Of a stretch of 64,000 nt of DNA, positions 23,353 to 33,805 are shown one piece after another. The notes beneath the pieces were generated by a model. It worked only from the letters and a program-made list of their open reading frames with translations. It was not told the DNA's origin and did not search any database. This DNA comes from Ctena decussata (Eukaryota > Mollusca > Bivalvia > Lucinida > Lucinidae): NCBI GenBank assembly GCA_963989385.1, contig OZ022509.1, forward strand, positions 77,088,667-77,152,666, written 5' to 3'. The translations under genes and the position numbers were made by a program. Every line of letters begins with the position of its first letter. Positions within the stretch are counted from its first letter, which is position 1.

Positions 23353-26300
23353 ATGAAAAATAGCATTTTACAGTGGAATTGTCGAGGCTTAAAAGCCAAC
23401 TATGAAGAAACATTGCTCCTTCTTAAGGATTATGAGCCTGCTGCTCTGTGTCTTCAAGAAACACATCTAAAAGATACAGATAACATTTCCATTAAAAATT
23501 ACAGCTCTTTCCATACTTTTTCAGTAAACAATGAGAGAGCGTCTGGCGGTGTCTCTATCTTTGTTAATAATAATGCTCCTCATAGTCAAATACCTTTACG
23601 CACGAATTTACAAGCCGTTGCAGTTAGTATAACTCTCCATCGTGTGGTTACTATTTGTTCTATATATATTCCTCCAAATTCTAGATTATCTCTCAGGGAC
23701 CTTGATGATCTTGTACCGCAACTACCTTCTCCCTACATACTATTGGGAGACTTTAATGGTCATAATATCCTTTGGGGTTCCAAAGATATTAATGACAAAG
23801 GCAGAATAATTGAAAATTTTATTGATAACCACGGACTTTGTCTATATAACACTAAAACTCCTACATATCTTCATCCAGCCACTGGTTCCTATACTTCATT
23901 AGACCTCGCCATTTGCTATCCCACTCTTCTTTTAGATTATGACTGGAAAGTTCATGATGATCTGTGTGGGAGTGATCACTTTCCAATTTTTCTCAATAAC
24001 ATTGGTCCAGATATTGATGTACCTGTTTCAAGATGGAAATTAAATAAAGCTAACTGGACCCAATTTCAAACTCTTTGTGATACTCGACTTCTTGAAGACA
24101 CAGTCCAGAAGGCTGATGATCCGATTGAGTCATTTGCATCTATTCTTATAAATATAGCAGAGGAAACAGTTCCAAAAACATCAGCGAAATCAAAAAAGAT
24201 TAAAAAGCCTTGGTTTACAGATGACTGTAAAACTGCTATAAAACAACGTAAAGGAGCACTGCGACAATTCAATAATCGCCCAACACATGATAATTTAAAT
24301 AATTATCGTGTTTTCCGTGCAAAAGCTCGGCGAACAATTAAAGAATCAAAGAAAAAATCTTGGAAACAGTATGTTTCCAAACTAAATTCTCGAACTTCAA
24401 TAAAGAAAGTATGGAACATGGTTCGTAAAATTCAGGGAAAAGGAAAATCTAGCTCACTGGGACACTTAAATGTAAATAATTCTAAAGTGACTTCCAAAAA
24501 AGATATTTCTAATACCCTCGCTGACGCTTTCTCGAAAAATTCTTCTTCTGAAAATTATAGTCCAAAATTCAAGAATATTAAAAAGCAGAAGGAAAAACAG
24601 AACCTAAAATTTTCATCCAACAACACAGAAACTTATAATCAATCTTTTTCTCTTTCGGAACTTAAAGATGCTCTTTCAAAGGCTCATGATTCATCTCCGG
24701 GGCCTGATAATATCCATTACCAGTTTTTGAAACATCTTCCAGACTCTTCTCTTTCGGTTCTTTTGAAAACTTTTAATGGCATTTGGGAAACTGGTAATGT
24801 GCCAAAGTCTTGGAAAGAAGCTACGATAATCCCCATACCAAAACCTGGAAAAGATAATACGAACCCAAACAACTACCGTCCTATTGCTTTAACGAGCTGC
24901 ATATGTAAAACATTGGAGCGAATGATCAATGAAAGACTCGTTTGGTACCTTGAAACAAATAATATTATTACAGAATTTCAGAGTGGTTTCAGGCACCAAC
25001 GCAGTACTAATGATCACTTGGTTAGATTAGAAACCTTTATACGTGAAGCCTTCATCAAGAAGGAGCACTTAGTTGCTGTCTTCTTTGATTTAGAGAAGGC
25101 TTACGATACAACTTGGAAGTATGGTATAATGAATGATTTACATGAAATATGCCTAAAAGGCCGATTGCCACTATTCGTTCAAAACTTCTTATCCAATAGA
25201 GAATTTAAAGTACGTGTAGGTTCAACTTTGTCTGAGGCACATGATCAAGAACAAGGTGTGCCTCAAGGTAGTATTTTGTCTGTTACTCTTTTCAGTCTAA
25301 AAATAAACAATATTGTTAAATGTCTTAATCCTGGTGTTGACTGTTCCTTATATGTAGATGACTTTTTGATTTGTTATAGGTCAAAACATATGCATACTAT
25401 TGAACGCCAGCTTCAACAAAATCTTAATAAAATTCAAACGTGGGCAAATGAAAATGGGTTCAAATTTTCAAAATCTAAGACAGTTTGCATGCATTTCTGT
25501 CATCTTCGAAAAGCGCATGATGACCCAGTGCTCACTTTGGACGGGACACCCATTCCTGTAGTAGAAGAAAATAAATTTCTAGGCGTTATATTTGATAAAA
25601 AACTTTCCTTTATTCCACACATTAAACAGCTTAAAGCAAAATGTCAAAAAGCGTTGAACCTACTACGAGTTGTTGCCCATACTGACTGGGGAGCAGATCG
25701 TAAAGTTTTACTTAATCTGTATAGAACTATTATACGGTCCAAACTAGACTATGGCTCAATAATATATGGATCAGCTAGAAAATCTTACCTTGAAATGCTT
25801 GATCCCATTCATCATCAGGGACTCCGGCTCGCCTTGGGAGCTTTCAGAACGTCTCCCTCGGAGAGTCTTTTAGCAGAGGCAAATGAACCATCACTTTATA
25901 ATAGACGTCAAAAACTCACCCTGCAGTATGCCCTTAAACTAAAGTCAAATCCATCAAATCCAACGTATGAAACTGTTTTTCGGCCACAATATAAAACATT
26001 ATTTGAAAATAAACCAAATATGATTCCTTCTTTTGGCATTAGAATCTCTTCAGAATTTGAAAATATGAATTTAGATTTAGACACAATTGAACAGTTTAGG
26101 GTTCCGGATGTGCCACCATGGACCTTTACTCAGCCACGTGTTTTATTTTCTTTGCATACTGATAAAAAATCTCAAACTGATCCTCTTGTATTTCGAGCTA
26201 AATTTAATGAACTGCTGTCTGACTTTCCTAACTATGAGACTTTATATACTGATGGTTCAAAGGATGGAGACAAAGCTGGCTCTGCTTGTGTTGCTCCATC

Positions 26301-27021
26301 CGAAACATACAAATGTAGATTACCTACTAATGCCTCTATCTTTTCAACGGAGATCAAAGCTATTGATTTAGCCTTGGATCATATTGAACAGTCTAGGAAT
26401 ACAGATTTTATCATCTTTTCTGATTCCCTCTCTGTTCTGCAATCCCTAAATAATCGCCATATTGAAAACCCTCTTCTTTTGGATATACTCTTGAAACATA
26501 ATGACTTAGCTGAGCTAAACAATATTGTATTTTGTTGGCTTCCCAGTCACGTTGGAATTAAAGGCAACGAAAAGGCCGACATTGCTGCGAAATCGGCATT
26601 AGCTCTTCATATTTCTGATCTTAAAATTCCTTACACTGATATCAAACCTTGCATAAATACCTATCTTCATGATAAGTGGCAGATATCATGGAATGCTGCT
26701 GTCTTTAACAAACTTCACTCTATCAAGCCTTCACTTGGTGAATGGCAACCGTCTCATAGAATTGATCGTAAGGAAGAAGTAACTTTGGCTCGAATCAGAA
26801 TCGGCCATACTTTTATTACTCATTCGTTCCTGTTGAAAGGTGAGGATCCGCCTTTGTGCATTCCTTGCCAGGAACCTTTTAGTGTTAAACATTTCCTTTT
26901 AGATTGCATGGATTTTCGTATTACGCGTGCTAGGTTTTTCCGTGTCAGCAGTATGAAACAACTGTTTGACACGGTTGAACCAGCGAAAATCTTCATTTTT
27001 GAAAGAGATTGGCATATATAG
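23353..27021 (+). CDS. LINE ORF2: endonuclease, reverse transcriptase, RNase H
   Basis: A 1222-residue polyprotein that nicks target DNA and primes reverse transcription there. Residues 1-225 are an APE-type endonuclease (WNCRGLK, CLQETHLKD, LLGDFNGHN, SLDLAICYP, GSDHFP). The RT spans roughly 440-760: motif A FFDLEKAYD near 577, motif B GVPQGSILS near 635, catalytic YVDD near 667. RNase H lies near 960-1085 with all four acidic positions: YTDGSKDG, STEIKA, FSDSLSVL, and HVGIKGNEKADIAAK. A C-terminal knuckle C-x2-C-x7-H-x4-C (CIPCQEPF ... HFLLDC) lies near 1167-1184. The frame is unbroken from ATG to stop, so this copy may be young or active. The I/Nimb versus Jockey placement needs a tree. 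Confidence 0.95.
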   Translation: MKNSILQWNCRGLKANYEETLLLLKDYEPAALCLQETHLKDTDNISIKNYSSFHTFSVNNERASGGVSIFVNNNAPHSQIPLRTNLQAVAVSITLHRVVTICSIYIPPNSRLSLRDLDDLVPQLPSPYILLGDFNGHNILWGSKDINDKGRIIENFIDNHGLCLYNTKTPTYLHPATGSYTSLDLAICYPTLLLDYDWKVHDDLCGSDHFPIFLNNIGPDIDVPVSRWKLNKANWTQFQTLCDTRLLEDTVQKADDPIESFASILINIAEETVPKTSAKSKKIKKPWFTDDCKTAIKQRKGALRQFNNRPTHDNLNNYRVFRAKARRTIKESKKKSWKQYVSKLNSRTSIKKVWNMVRKIQGKGKSSSLGHLNVNNSKVTSKKDISNTLADAFSKNSSSENYSPKFKNIKKQKEKQNLKFSSNNTETYNQSFSLSELKDALSKAHDSSPGPDNIHYQFLKHLPDSSLSVLLKTFNGIWETGNVPKSWKEATIIPIPKPGKDNTNPNNYRPIALTSCICKTLERMINERLVWYLETNNIITEFQSGFRHQRSTNDHLVRLETFIREAFIKKEHLVAVFFDLEKAYDTTWKYGIMNDLHEICLKGRLPLFVQNFLSNREFKVRVGSTLSEAHDQEQGVPQGSILSVTLFSLKINNIVKCLNPGVDCSLYVDDFLICYRSKHMHTIERQLQQNLNKIQTWANENGFKFSKSKTVCMHFCHLRKAHDDPVLTLDGTPIPVVEENKFLGVIFDKKLSFIPHIKQLKAKCQKALNLLRVVAHTDWGADRKVLLNLYRTIIRSKLDYGSIIYGSARKSYLEMLDPIHHQGLRLALGAFRTSPSESLLAEANEPSLYNRRQKLTLQYALKLKSNPSNPTYETVFRPQYKTLFENKPNMIPSFGIRISSEFENMNLDLDTIEQFRVPDVPPWTFTQPRVLFSLHTDKKSQTDPLVFRAKFNELLSDFPNYETLYTDGSKDGDKAGSACVAPSETYKCRLPTNASIFSTEIKAIDLALDHIEQSRNTDFIIFSDSLSVLQSLNNRHIENPLLLDILLKHNDLAELNNIVFCWLPSHVGIKGNEKADIAAKSALALHISDLKIPYTDIKPCINTYLHDKWQISWNAAVFNKLHSIKPSLGEWQPSHRIDRKEEVTLARIRIGHTFITHSFLLKGEDPPLCIPCQEPFSVKHFLLDCMDFRITRARFFRVSSMKQLFDTVEPAKIFIFERDWHI

Positions 27022-27299
27022 TAAAATATAGTTTAGTTAAGTCGCGGTATTTTACAACAGTAGATTTAAATTTGTGTTTACTCATCTCGCTGGCCGAGAG
27101 TTCGTTTTATGTTATCAGTCTTAAGCTAGCCGTTGATCGGCGTGTTTTACCACATACCCGACTTGATTCATTTTTATACTGTGCATTCATTTCTGACCTT
27201 ATGCATATAACACGTTTTCGTTTATAGCGTTTTCGGCGCGAAATAGCCCTTTTGGTGCTGATGTGCCGTAAAATCCATATTACTCACTGAAGCCGGCGA

Positions 27300-27745
27300 A
27301 ACGCCGGTTAAACGTGTTTGTAACGCCGGTAAATGGCCGATTCGCTCCAATTTTGCAATGGCGGCGTCCATACCCGGTAAGTTATTATTTGTTTCTTTGG
27401 TGTTATATAAATGTTTGCAATAAAGGAAATGGTGCCTTCGGTGGAAAATAAACTTATTTTACCAGATCTGTTTGAATGAAAAGCAATTTCCGTCTGATTT
27501 CTCCAAACATTAAATCCGAAATTGGTAAACAAGTTTCGGCCATAGGCTACTCAGCAGATCTGGCCCCAAACGGTTCGTACTTTTGAAAATACGCAGATAA
27601 TATGCACATACGAGCTGCTTGCGATGACTTTAGAGAACACTTTTGAACAGTTTTATCGATTATTATAGAAAACATAAATTAAAAACGCGCGATAAAAATG
27701 TTTCTGGCAAAAGCATAAAGTAACGCCGGTTAAAACGTGTTCAGA
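27300..27745. promoter_or_regulatory. repeated CGCCGGTTAAA motifs in the arm
   Basis: ACGCCGGTTAAACGTGTTT (27301), AACGCCGGTAAA (about 27322) and AACGCCGGTTAAAACGTGTT (about 27722) bracket the leader exon. A related GGCGGTTAAGC lies at about 21327 in the outer arm. The right arm has them too (near 44274 and 41690). They could be transposase or zinc-finger binding sites, or promoter elements. Function is inferred only. Confidence 0.4.
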
Positions 27746-29372
27746 ATTAGCTGAAATTTAGTTTCATTTTTTATCTCAGCTTAATTAGATACGAGTTATG
27801 TTGTCTATTTCCACCTTAGCTGCCTCTTACATGTAGGTTTCAGCAGTTCTTGGCATGAAATATCAGGTATCTTAATTAGAGTCTATTAATCTTGAAGGGA
27901 AGGGTAAATTAGACTCTTACTTACCGTAGGAATAATCAACACACTGTTCAAAAAAGCATTATTTTGACATTCTAATAGCATTTTAGTTTCAAAAACTCCA
28001 CTCCCATCTCATCCCAGTAATGGGTGGTTACGAGAGACCCTCGCTTTTATGCGTCAGGTCCATGACCAAGCACCTCCATCCACACGAGCAAATTGTAGAG
28101 GAGAAAGGAATAGGTTAGAGGGGAAAAATCGGGCTTCATCCCCCAGGGAAAAAAGGTGAAGACTGGAATGGGATAGGATAGATACGGAGTAAGGAAGCTA
28201 GTAGGATTATATGCGGACAGGTATCGAAAACAGGGTAAGGGTCTGTGTGCTCATGAAAAACAGTCTGAATCTTTAAATAATTCAAACTGGTATTTAGTAT
28301 GGTGGCTGGTTTGTGCCATTTCGTCTTTTTGCCGCGAAAAGACGCCCCGCGAAAAGACGCCATGCGAAAAGACGAAAAAACGCCATGCGAAAAGACAAAA
28401 TAACGCCATGCGAAAAGACGAAACCCGCCACGCGAAAAGACGAAATTTCATCGAGAAATTACGAAAAAAAGCCATGCGAAAAGACGCTATTTGAAATTCT
28501 AGTTTTTCGTCTTTTCGCCTGGCGTCTTTTCGCCTGGCCTTATTTCGTCTTTTCGCCGCGAAAAGACGAAATAACGTCACACGAACAGACGAAATAACGC
28601 CATGCGAAAAGACGAAAAGACGCCAGGGGAAAAGACGACAAAATAAGAGTTTCAAATGGCGTCTTTTCGCAAGGAGTTTTTCGTCTTTTCGCGCTGAAAT
28701 TTCGTCTTTTCGCGTGGCGGGTTTCGTCATTTCGCATGGCGTTATTTCGTCAAACCAGCCACCATAATTTAGAACTTGTCTTTATTTTTCATTGTTTCAG
28801 AAGTGGAGTACCTCGTGTGTGGGAAGAAATTTCCAAAAAAGGAAAGCCTAAAGCGCCACCTCAGAAGGCATGCGGAAAAGGCTTACATGTGCCAGATCTG
28901 CGAGAAATTGTTTTGCAGGAAGGACGAATTACAGTCCCACTTGAGGACTCCTGCAACTGCAGAAGGTGACGTATATGTTTGTGACCAATGTGGGATGAAG
29001 TTGTGGTCAAAATCCGGTCTCTATAACCACAAAAATATGGCACATAAATCTAAAACATTTGACTGTTCCGTCTGTCAGAAGACCTTTGGCTCCAAACACT
29101 CCATGGCACGACATGAGAAGAGTCATGGATCAGACGACGAGTGCGAGAAGTGTAAAAAGAAGTTTAAAAGACTTGAAGACCATAAAAGAAAATGCCAGAA
29201 ACCTGGCAGGAAACGAAAACACAAATGTGACATTTGTGGAAATTGGTTTCTGGAAATGAAGTATTTAAAAAGAAACAGTCAAGGAGCGGAGAGGTACCAA
29301 TGCATCAAATGTGCACACGTTTTTGCCCACAGGAAAACATATTTAGAGCACAAACATAGATGTCATAAATAA
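27358..29372 (+). CDS. two-exon C2H2 zinc-finger protein, leader exon in the inverted repeat
   Basis: Exon 1 is 27358-27376: ATG, six codons and one extra G, then GTAAGT. The intron is 27377-28800, ending TTCATTGTTTCAG. Exon 2 is 28801-29372. The join is in phase, giving MAASIPE followed by VEYLVCGKKF. The product is about 197 residues with seven finger-like units. Four look usable: VCDQCG...HKNMAH, CSVCQKTF...HEKSH, the C2HC finger CEKCKKKF...HKRKC, and CIKCAHVF...HKHRCH. Three are degenerate: the first lacks its first Cys, the second its last His, and the sixth (CDICGNWF) both His. AATAAA at 29368-29373 overlaps the stop codon. A foldback element sits in the intron just before the acceptor. 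It is likely a DNA-binding protein, possibly binding the element's own ends. The splice call is by inspection. Confidence 0.7.
28300..28764. mobile_element. foldback element built of GCGAAAAGACG repeats
   Basis: Terminal repeats TGGTGGCTGGTTTG and CAAACCAGCCACCA are each flanked by TA. Inside, the 10-mer GCGAAAAGAC or its reverse occurs about fifteen times, mostly forward in the left half and reverse in the right. A 35-bp near-perfect palindrome is centred near 28558. The whole segment could fold into one long hairpin. Open frames through it are artefacts of the repeat. Confidence 0.8.
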
Positions 29373-29469
29373 ATGATTGTTGGGTCGGTTGGGTCGAGAC
29401 TTTTATATGTGGTCGAAGAGTAATGTGTGGCGCCATTTTACTATTCATTCCTTTTTATATATATCAGAT

Positions 29470-29775
29470 AGTTATCACTGGATATCCATTACTCGTAATA
29501 GCGATATAAATAATTCGAATTAGTGATATCCATAATTATTTATGAATATCAATAATTCGAATTATGGATATCCATAATTTGAATTGTGAATATCAAATAA
29601 TCTAAATGATTTATGGATCTCACTGATTCGAATTATGGATATCACTATCCATTATTCCTTTAATTGATATCCTATTCCTATAATTGATATCAATAAATGG
29701 GCTGAATTATGGATATCACTGATTCGAATTATGGATATCCATAAATCAAATTAGGGATATCTATAAATAGGGAAT
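29470..29775. repeat. AT-rich palindromic GATATCCATAATTCGAA repeats
   Basis: About ten forward and reverse copies of TATGGATATC, ATTCGAAT and related strings over 300 bp, just downstream of the zinc-finger gene. Low-complexity palindromic DNA with no coding content. Confidence 0.7.
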
Positions 29776-30029
29776 AAATTGTAAAACGGCACTCCATAAA
29801 TGTTGACTAAATGTGTTTATTTGCTGAAAAACATGCAAGGTTGCAATATAAAATTATCCCGGTATTCCAATGTACAGATGCACAATTATAAACATTTAAC
29901 CCTTTTCGTGTGTGTCTACTGACGTCACATTGATCGAACTTACTGAGTTTCCGTCTTTTGAGTGATTCGTAAGCTGAAACGATGTCTGCTTATCATTAAA
30001 TTTGTAAAAATGGTCCAGTATCATTGTGC

Positions 30030-30083
30030 AACAAACACACACACACACACACACACTAACACACACACTCACACACACACACT
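30030..30083. repeat. CA-dinucleotide microsatellite
   Basis: ACACAC runs with CTAACAC and CTCACAC interruptions. Confidence 0.95.
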
Positions 30084-30140
30084 GGGTTTGTATATCGTTT
30101 GCTTCGTTTATTTACATATATGTAAGTAATGGTTTCAGTT

Positions 30141-31293
30141 TATGTCCCCGAAGAAACTTCTGGCGGCATATTAAAAGTCCGTCAGTCCATCCGTCAGTCC
30201 GTTACAAATCCTGTCTCAGCAATGACCTAAAAAAACTACTGAAACAAATGTAATGAAACTTCACAGAAAGAATAGCATCATGAGAAGGTGTATCCCGCAC
30301 AAGACTTAGGTCCCTACATCCAAAGTGAAGGTCACAATTAAATATTTTAATCGGGTCAGAGGTCGAATTGTGTTTCAGAATCGTGCCTCAGCAATAACTT
30401 ATAGCTTACTGAAGCAAATTTAACGAAACTTCACAAAAAGATAAACAAACATAATGACAAGGTGTGTCGCACACAAGGCTGTGGCTCTTACGCACAAGGT
30501 CAAGGTCACAATCGGGTCAGAGGTCAAAGTGTGTCTCAATACTGGTCTCAGAGTATAAACTACTGAAGCAAATTTAATGAAATTTCACCGAAAGATATTT
30601 AGCATACTAAGAACGTGTGTCGTGCTTAAGAATTAGGTTCCCACATCCAAGGTCGAGGGGTCAGAGGTCAAATCCTGTCCCTCCAGTTACTTAAAACCTA
30701 TCAATAAGGGAATTCCATCAAATTTCTAAGAAAAGTAAACCATAATGAGAAGGTATGTCAATACAATACACCCACAATATTAGAGTTCCAAAGTTCACGG
30801 TCACAATCTGGGGTCAGAGGTCAAAATACGTCTAAGCAATTACTTAGAAAAGTACCAAAGCAAACTTCATGAAACGTCGCAGACAGATAAAGGGTGATGA
30901 GCAGGTATGCCAAGCTCACAGTCTCAGTTAGGGCTCTGAGGTCAAATTATGTGTCTGAATTGGCTGAAAGGTCAGATCTTGTCTCCATGACACAAGCAAA
31001 CCACAGAAGCGAATATGATCAAACTTCATAAAAAGTAAAAGCATATTGATAAGCTGTGTCAGGTCAAGATTTATATTGCTACATCCATTGTCAAGGACAA
31101 CAGAGATTGTATAATGGTTGAATTTAGATGTCTCCATATACTGTTAAAATTTTATGTCACAGGAAAGTAAAGCAAAATGAGAATGTCTAGTGCAAGAACC
31201 ATGCATGCCATGGTCAAGGTCACAACCAGGGGTCAAAGGTTAGTTTACGGTGCCTTCAGGGGCATTTGTTACATACTGTAACATTTCTTGTTT
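30141..31293 (+). mobile_element. pearl-like element E14 (CCCCGAAG type)
   Basis: Head CCCCGAAGAAACTTCTGGCGG (short hairpin GAAGAAACTTC), then GTCCGTCAGTCCATCCGTC. The core has diverged units of about 120-170 bp marked by AAGGTCACAATC, GGGTCAGAGGTCAAA and TTTAATGAAACTTCAC. The tail TGCCTTCAGGGGCAT is at 31259-31273. Same plan as the AGCTCACC elements but with different ends. Confidence 0.65.
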
Positions 31294-31698
31294 GTTTTCT
31301 GTAGACATGGTGTCGAGAAACGCCTGGTTGATTATGTATGGATGCTAAGGCCGATATTTAGAGCTGTTTTTTTTATGTTTTTTTTACTTCAGTAGCTTCA
31401 TTGACGAAACGTTAAGCCCTGGGGCGTTCCTTTATTTCTTTTTTCTTTGATATGTATGGACACTATTACGGGACATCAAGTCTTGAAGACTAAGTCTTGG
31501 TGTAATAGTTCCAAATGTATCTGACTAGCTCTTTTAACCAAGTTGACACAACAGAACATATACATAAACCGGGTAATATTTCCAATCAGTTGATGTTGTA
31601 TTATTTCATATTCTTTCATACTACTGTTCTATATATTGTACGTTTTCCATTTTTGTTGGCTCCATTAGTCTCGGGGAAGGCAGAAATAAGTAGGAACC

Positions 31699-31804
31699 TA
31701 ATAGGCACACAGCCTTAAATCAACCTTGAACCAATCTTGATTCAACGGCATGACGACGTTGAATCGAGATTGGTTCAATGTTGATTCAAGGTTGTGTGCC
31801 TATA
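31699..31804. repeat. 105-bp foldback hairpin
   Basis: Arms of about 47 bp: ATAGGCACACAGCC...TTCAACG and its inverse CGTTGAAT...GTGTGCCTAT, with a 9-base loop (GCATGACGA). Flanked by TA. Probably a small MITE. The remainder of 31294-31913 holds nothing else. Confidence 0.75.
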
Positions 31805-31913
31805 CATTGTATAATATAATTTTCATTTACTGCGATTTATCTAATTGTAACACGGGGCCGGTATGTTTAGGCATAAGCAGAGTTGTGGTCTGAACTGGAA
31901 GGTTATTATATGT

Positions 31914-32141
31914 GAGCCACGCCATGCGAAACCTGTCTTATGCCATATGGAACAATAGCGACGCAGATCAGCATGTGCATCCACAATTTGATAAGTGTCT
32001 CTGTTGTTCGCTGCTTAGCTAGTATAAAAGCTACACTTTTTAAATCCAAAATTTCCAGACTTGCTGGTGTCTGTAAATGAGCTTGTTTGAGCCTTGCTTG
32101 GTTCGCAAACCCCGAATGCATGTTTTCTCGTGACGTGGCTC
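31914..32141. mobile_element. MITE M2 (GAGCCGC family, diverged)
   Basis: Ends GAGCCACGCC and CGTGACGTGGCTC. The internal blocks are eroded (CGCAGATCAGCATGTGCATCC). The oldest-looking copy of the cluster. Confidence 0.55.
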
Positions 32142-32350
32142 ATTATATTTTTTCCGATTATTTCTATCGTCACAGAATGTTCTTTAAAGCATTCCACACC
32201 CTGTAAAGTATGTGTAAAGTATGTGTAAGCATAGCCCATTACTATAAAATTAGTGTCAACGTATATTTGTCTGCGATGTGTAATTTAAGTTGATTCAGGA
32301 TAAATGCGGAAAGGTTCCTTTTTTCCCTTAGTACTGGACGAAGCATATAT

Positions 32351-32588
32351 GGAGACGCCTCATAACAAAACCAACAAAGTAGCGTGTGCGCCAAGCAAAG
32401 ACTCAGATCAGCCTGTGCATTTCCCAGTCTCATCAGAATCTTCGCTTTCAGCCTGAAGAAGCACTGAGCCCTTAGCTACACATTAAGCGCACAGCAAAGG
32501 CTATGATCTGACTGGGAGGATGTCCAGGCTGATATGAGTCGTCGCTTGGCGCACATATCATTTTGCTAGTTTTGTCGTAATGCGGCTC
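32351..32588. mobile_element. MITE M3 (GAGCCGC family)
   Basis: AAAACCAACAAAG, AAGACTCAGATCAGCCTG and the reverse blocks AGGCTGATATGAGTC and TAATGCGGCTC are present. The left tip is damaged. Confidence 0.65.
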
Positions 32589-33571
32589 ACGTAACTAAAT
32601 TGTATTGAACAGGGTGCTCTGCTATATATATGCTGACCTCATGTTTCTGATCGGCAGGGATTGCCTTTTTAAAATTGGTGCTATTTTCATTTTGTTATGC
32701 ATTGATCTCAGGAAAAATAAAGATTGATGACTTGAATGTCTTGTGACTGATTCAGATTCCAAACTTTATTAAACCGGTCCATCTTACAGCGAATGTAAGC
32801 TATATAAGCAAAGGATATCATCTAAAAGACTCGACAAAAGGCCCTTAGAGGGAAAGACAAATAATAAACTAATTTTCATGAGGTGGAGTCTATTTTCTGT
32901 TATCGTCATGATTAACCATTTTACATTGTTCGACACAAATACACACTAAGCCATAGGACCATATACACACCTGTTTAACCATGCTTCCAAGACTGTTACG
33001 AAAATGAATAGAGTCACAATCCCAAAACTACTTGGTCATCGTGGCTAAACAAATTAGTTTAGACACGATGACCTGGTTGTTTGGGAACTAGGACTTTTTT
33101 TGGTAACCCCTTGTATAAGGAAATACAATGTGTTTGATTATACCAAGCTCTTTTCTTTCCTTCGTTTCTGTTCTGCTGAAATCGCCAGGAAACTATTTTT
33201 TCGAATGGTATTTGTCTGAACTGTATTTCCATTTAGTACGACACATTTCATTAACAGTTCATATGTCGAATCATGGGTTAATGGATGAATTCAATACATG
33301 TTAGAATCGTTGTGAAAGAATATAAATTTTCACGTAAGTGTGGACTGTACACTCACTCTATAAACAAGACTTATATTGTTTCAATTGCTCGCATGTAAAG
33401 TAGCGTCTATTATTCACTCAGTGAAACGGAAAACCTTAGAACATCATTTTAGAGATGTAGTTTAAGAAAATCCATTGGAAGGACGCTTGTTGTTTAAGTG
33501 CATAGCGTAAAATTCTCTCTAAATAGATGGGTTAGAAAAATATAGATAAATCCTGCTGTTCTTTTTTTATT
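32589..33571. other. gene-free stretch
   Basis: AT-rich sequence between two MITEs; nothing supported. ATCGTGGCTAAACAAATTAG near 33040 and ACACGATGACC near 33065 make a weak inverted pair. Confidence 0.4.
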
Positions 33572-33805
33572 GAGCCGCGACACGACAAAACCAACAAAGT
33601 GGTTGTGCGCCCAGCGGAGACTCAGATCAGCCTGGGCATCCGCCCAGTCTGATCAGAGTCTTCGCTGTCCGCATGGAGGTAGCTTAGGCCCTTAGCTTTC
33701 CTTTGAGACTTTAACGAAGAGTCTGACCAAACTGGGCAGATGCCCAGGCTGATCTGAGTATGCACTGGGCGCACAACCACATGTTGGTTTTCTCGTGTCG
33801 CGGCT
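33572..33805. mobile_element. MITE M4 (GAGCCGC family), well preserved
   Basis: GAGCCGCGACACGACAAAACC at left, GGTTTTCTCGTGTCGCGGCT at right. Inside are the paired blocks GACTCAGATCAGCCTGGGCA and TGCCCAGGCTGATCTGAGT. Open frames within it are shadows of the palindrome. Confidence 0.8.

Larger units (their letters stand above)
21593..27286 (+). mobile_element. near-intact non-LTR retrotransposon (I/Jockey-type) with 12-bp target duplication
   Basis: Bounded by CTGAAGCCGGCG at 21581-21592 and 27287-27298. The empty target exists in the right arm near 44300. The element is 5.69 kb: a 5' leader, a gag-like ORF1 with three CCHC knuckles, ORF2 with endonuclease, RT and RNase H, a short 3' UTR ending GTGCCGTAAAA, and an ACTCA tail. 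RNase H plus a C-terminal zinc knuckle places it in the I/Nimb/Jockey group. All key catalytic residues are present. The only visible defect is a frame change at the end of ORF1. Confidence 0.9.
21295..27826 (+). repeat. left arm of the long inverted repeat, interrupted by a LINE
   Basis: Outer part 21295-21592, inner part 27287-27826. The inner part matches the right arm almost base for base (about 97% by eye), including the leader exon and donor. The outer part is more diverged (roughly 85-90% near the tip, less toward 21560). The LINE at 21593-27286 sits between them. The right arm preserves the unsplit join, AACCCTGAAGCCGGCGAAAC. Confidence 0.85.

Noticed and set aside
28251..28740. Arg/Phe-rich open frames on both strands
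   Set aside because: Produced by the GCGAAAAGAC foldback repeat; no independent coding evidence.
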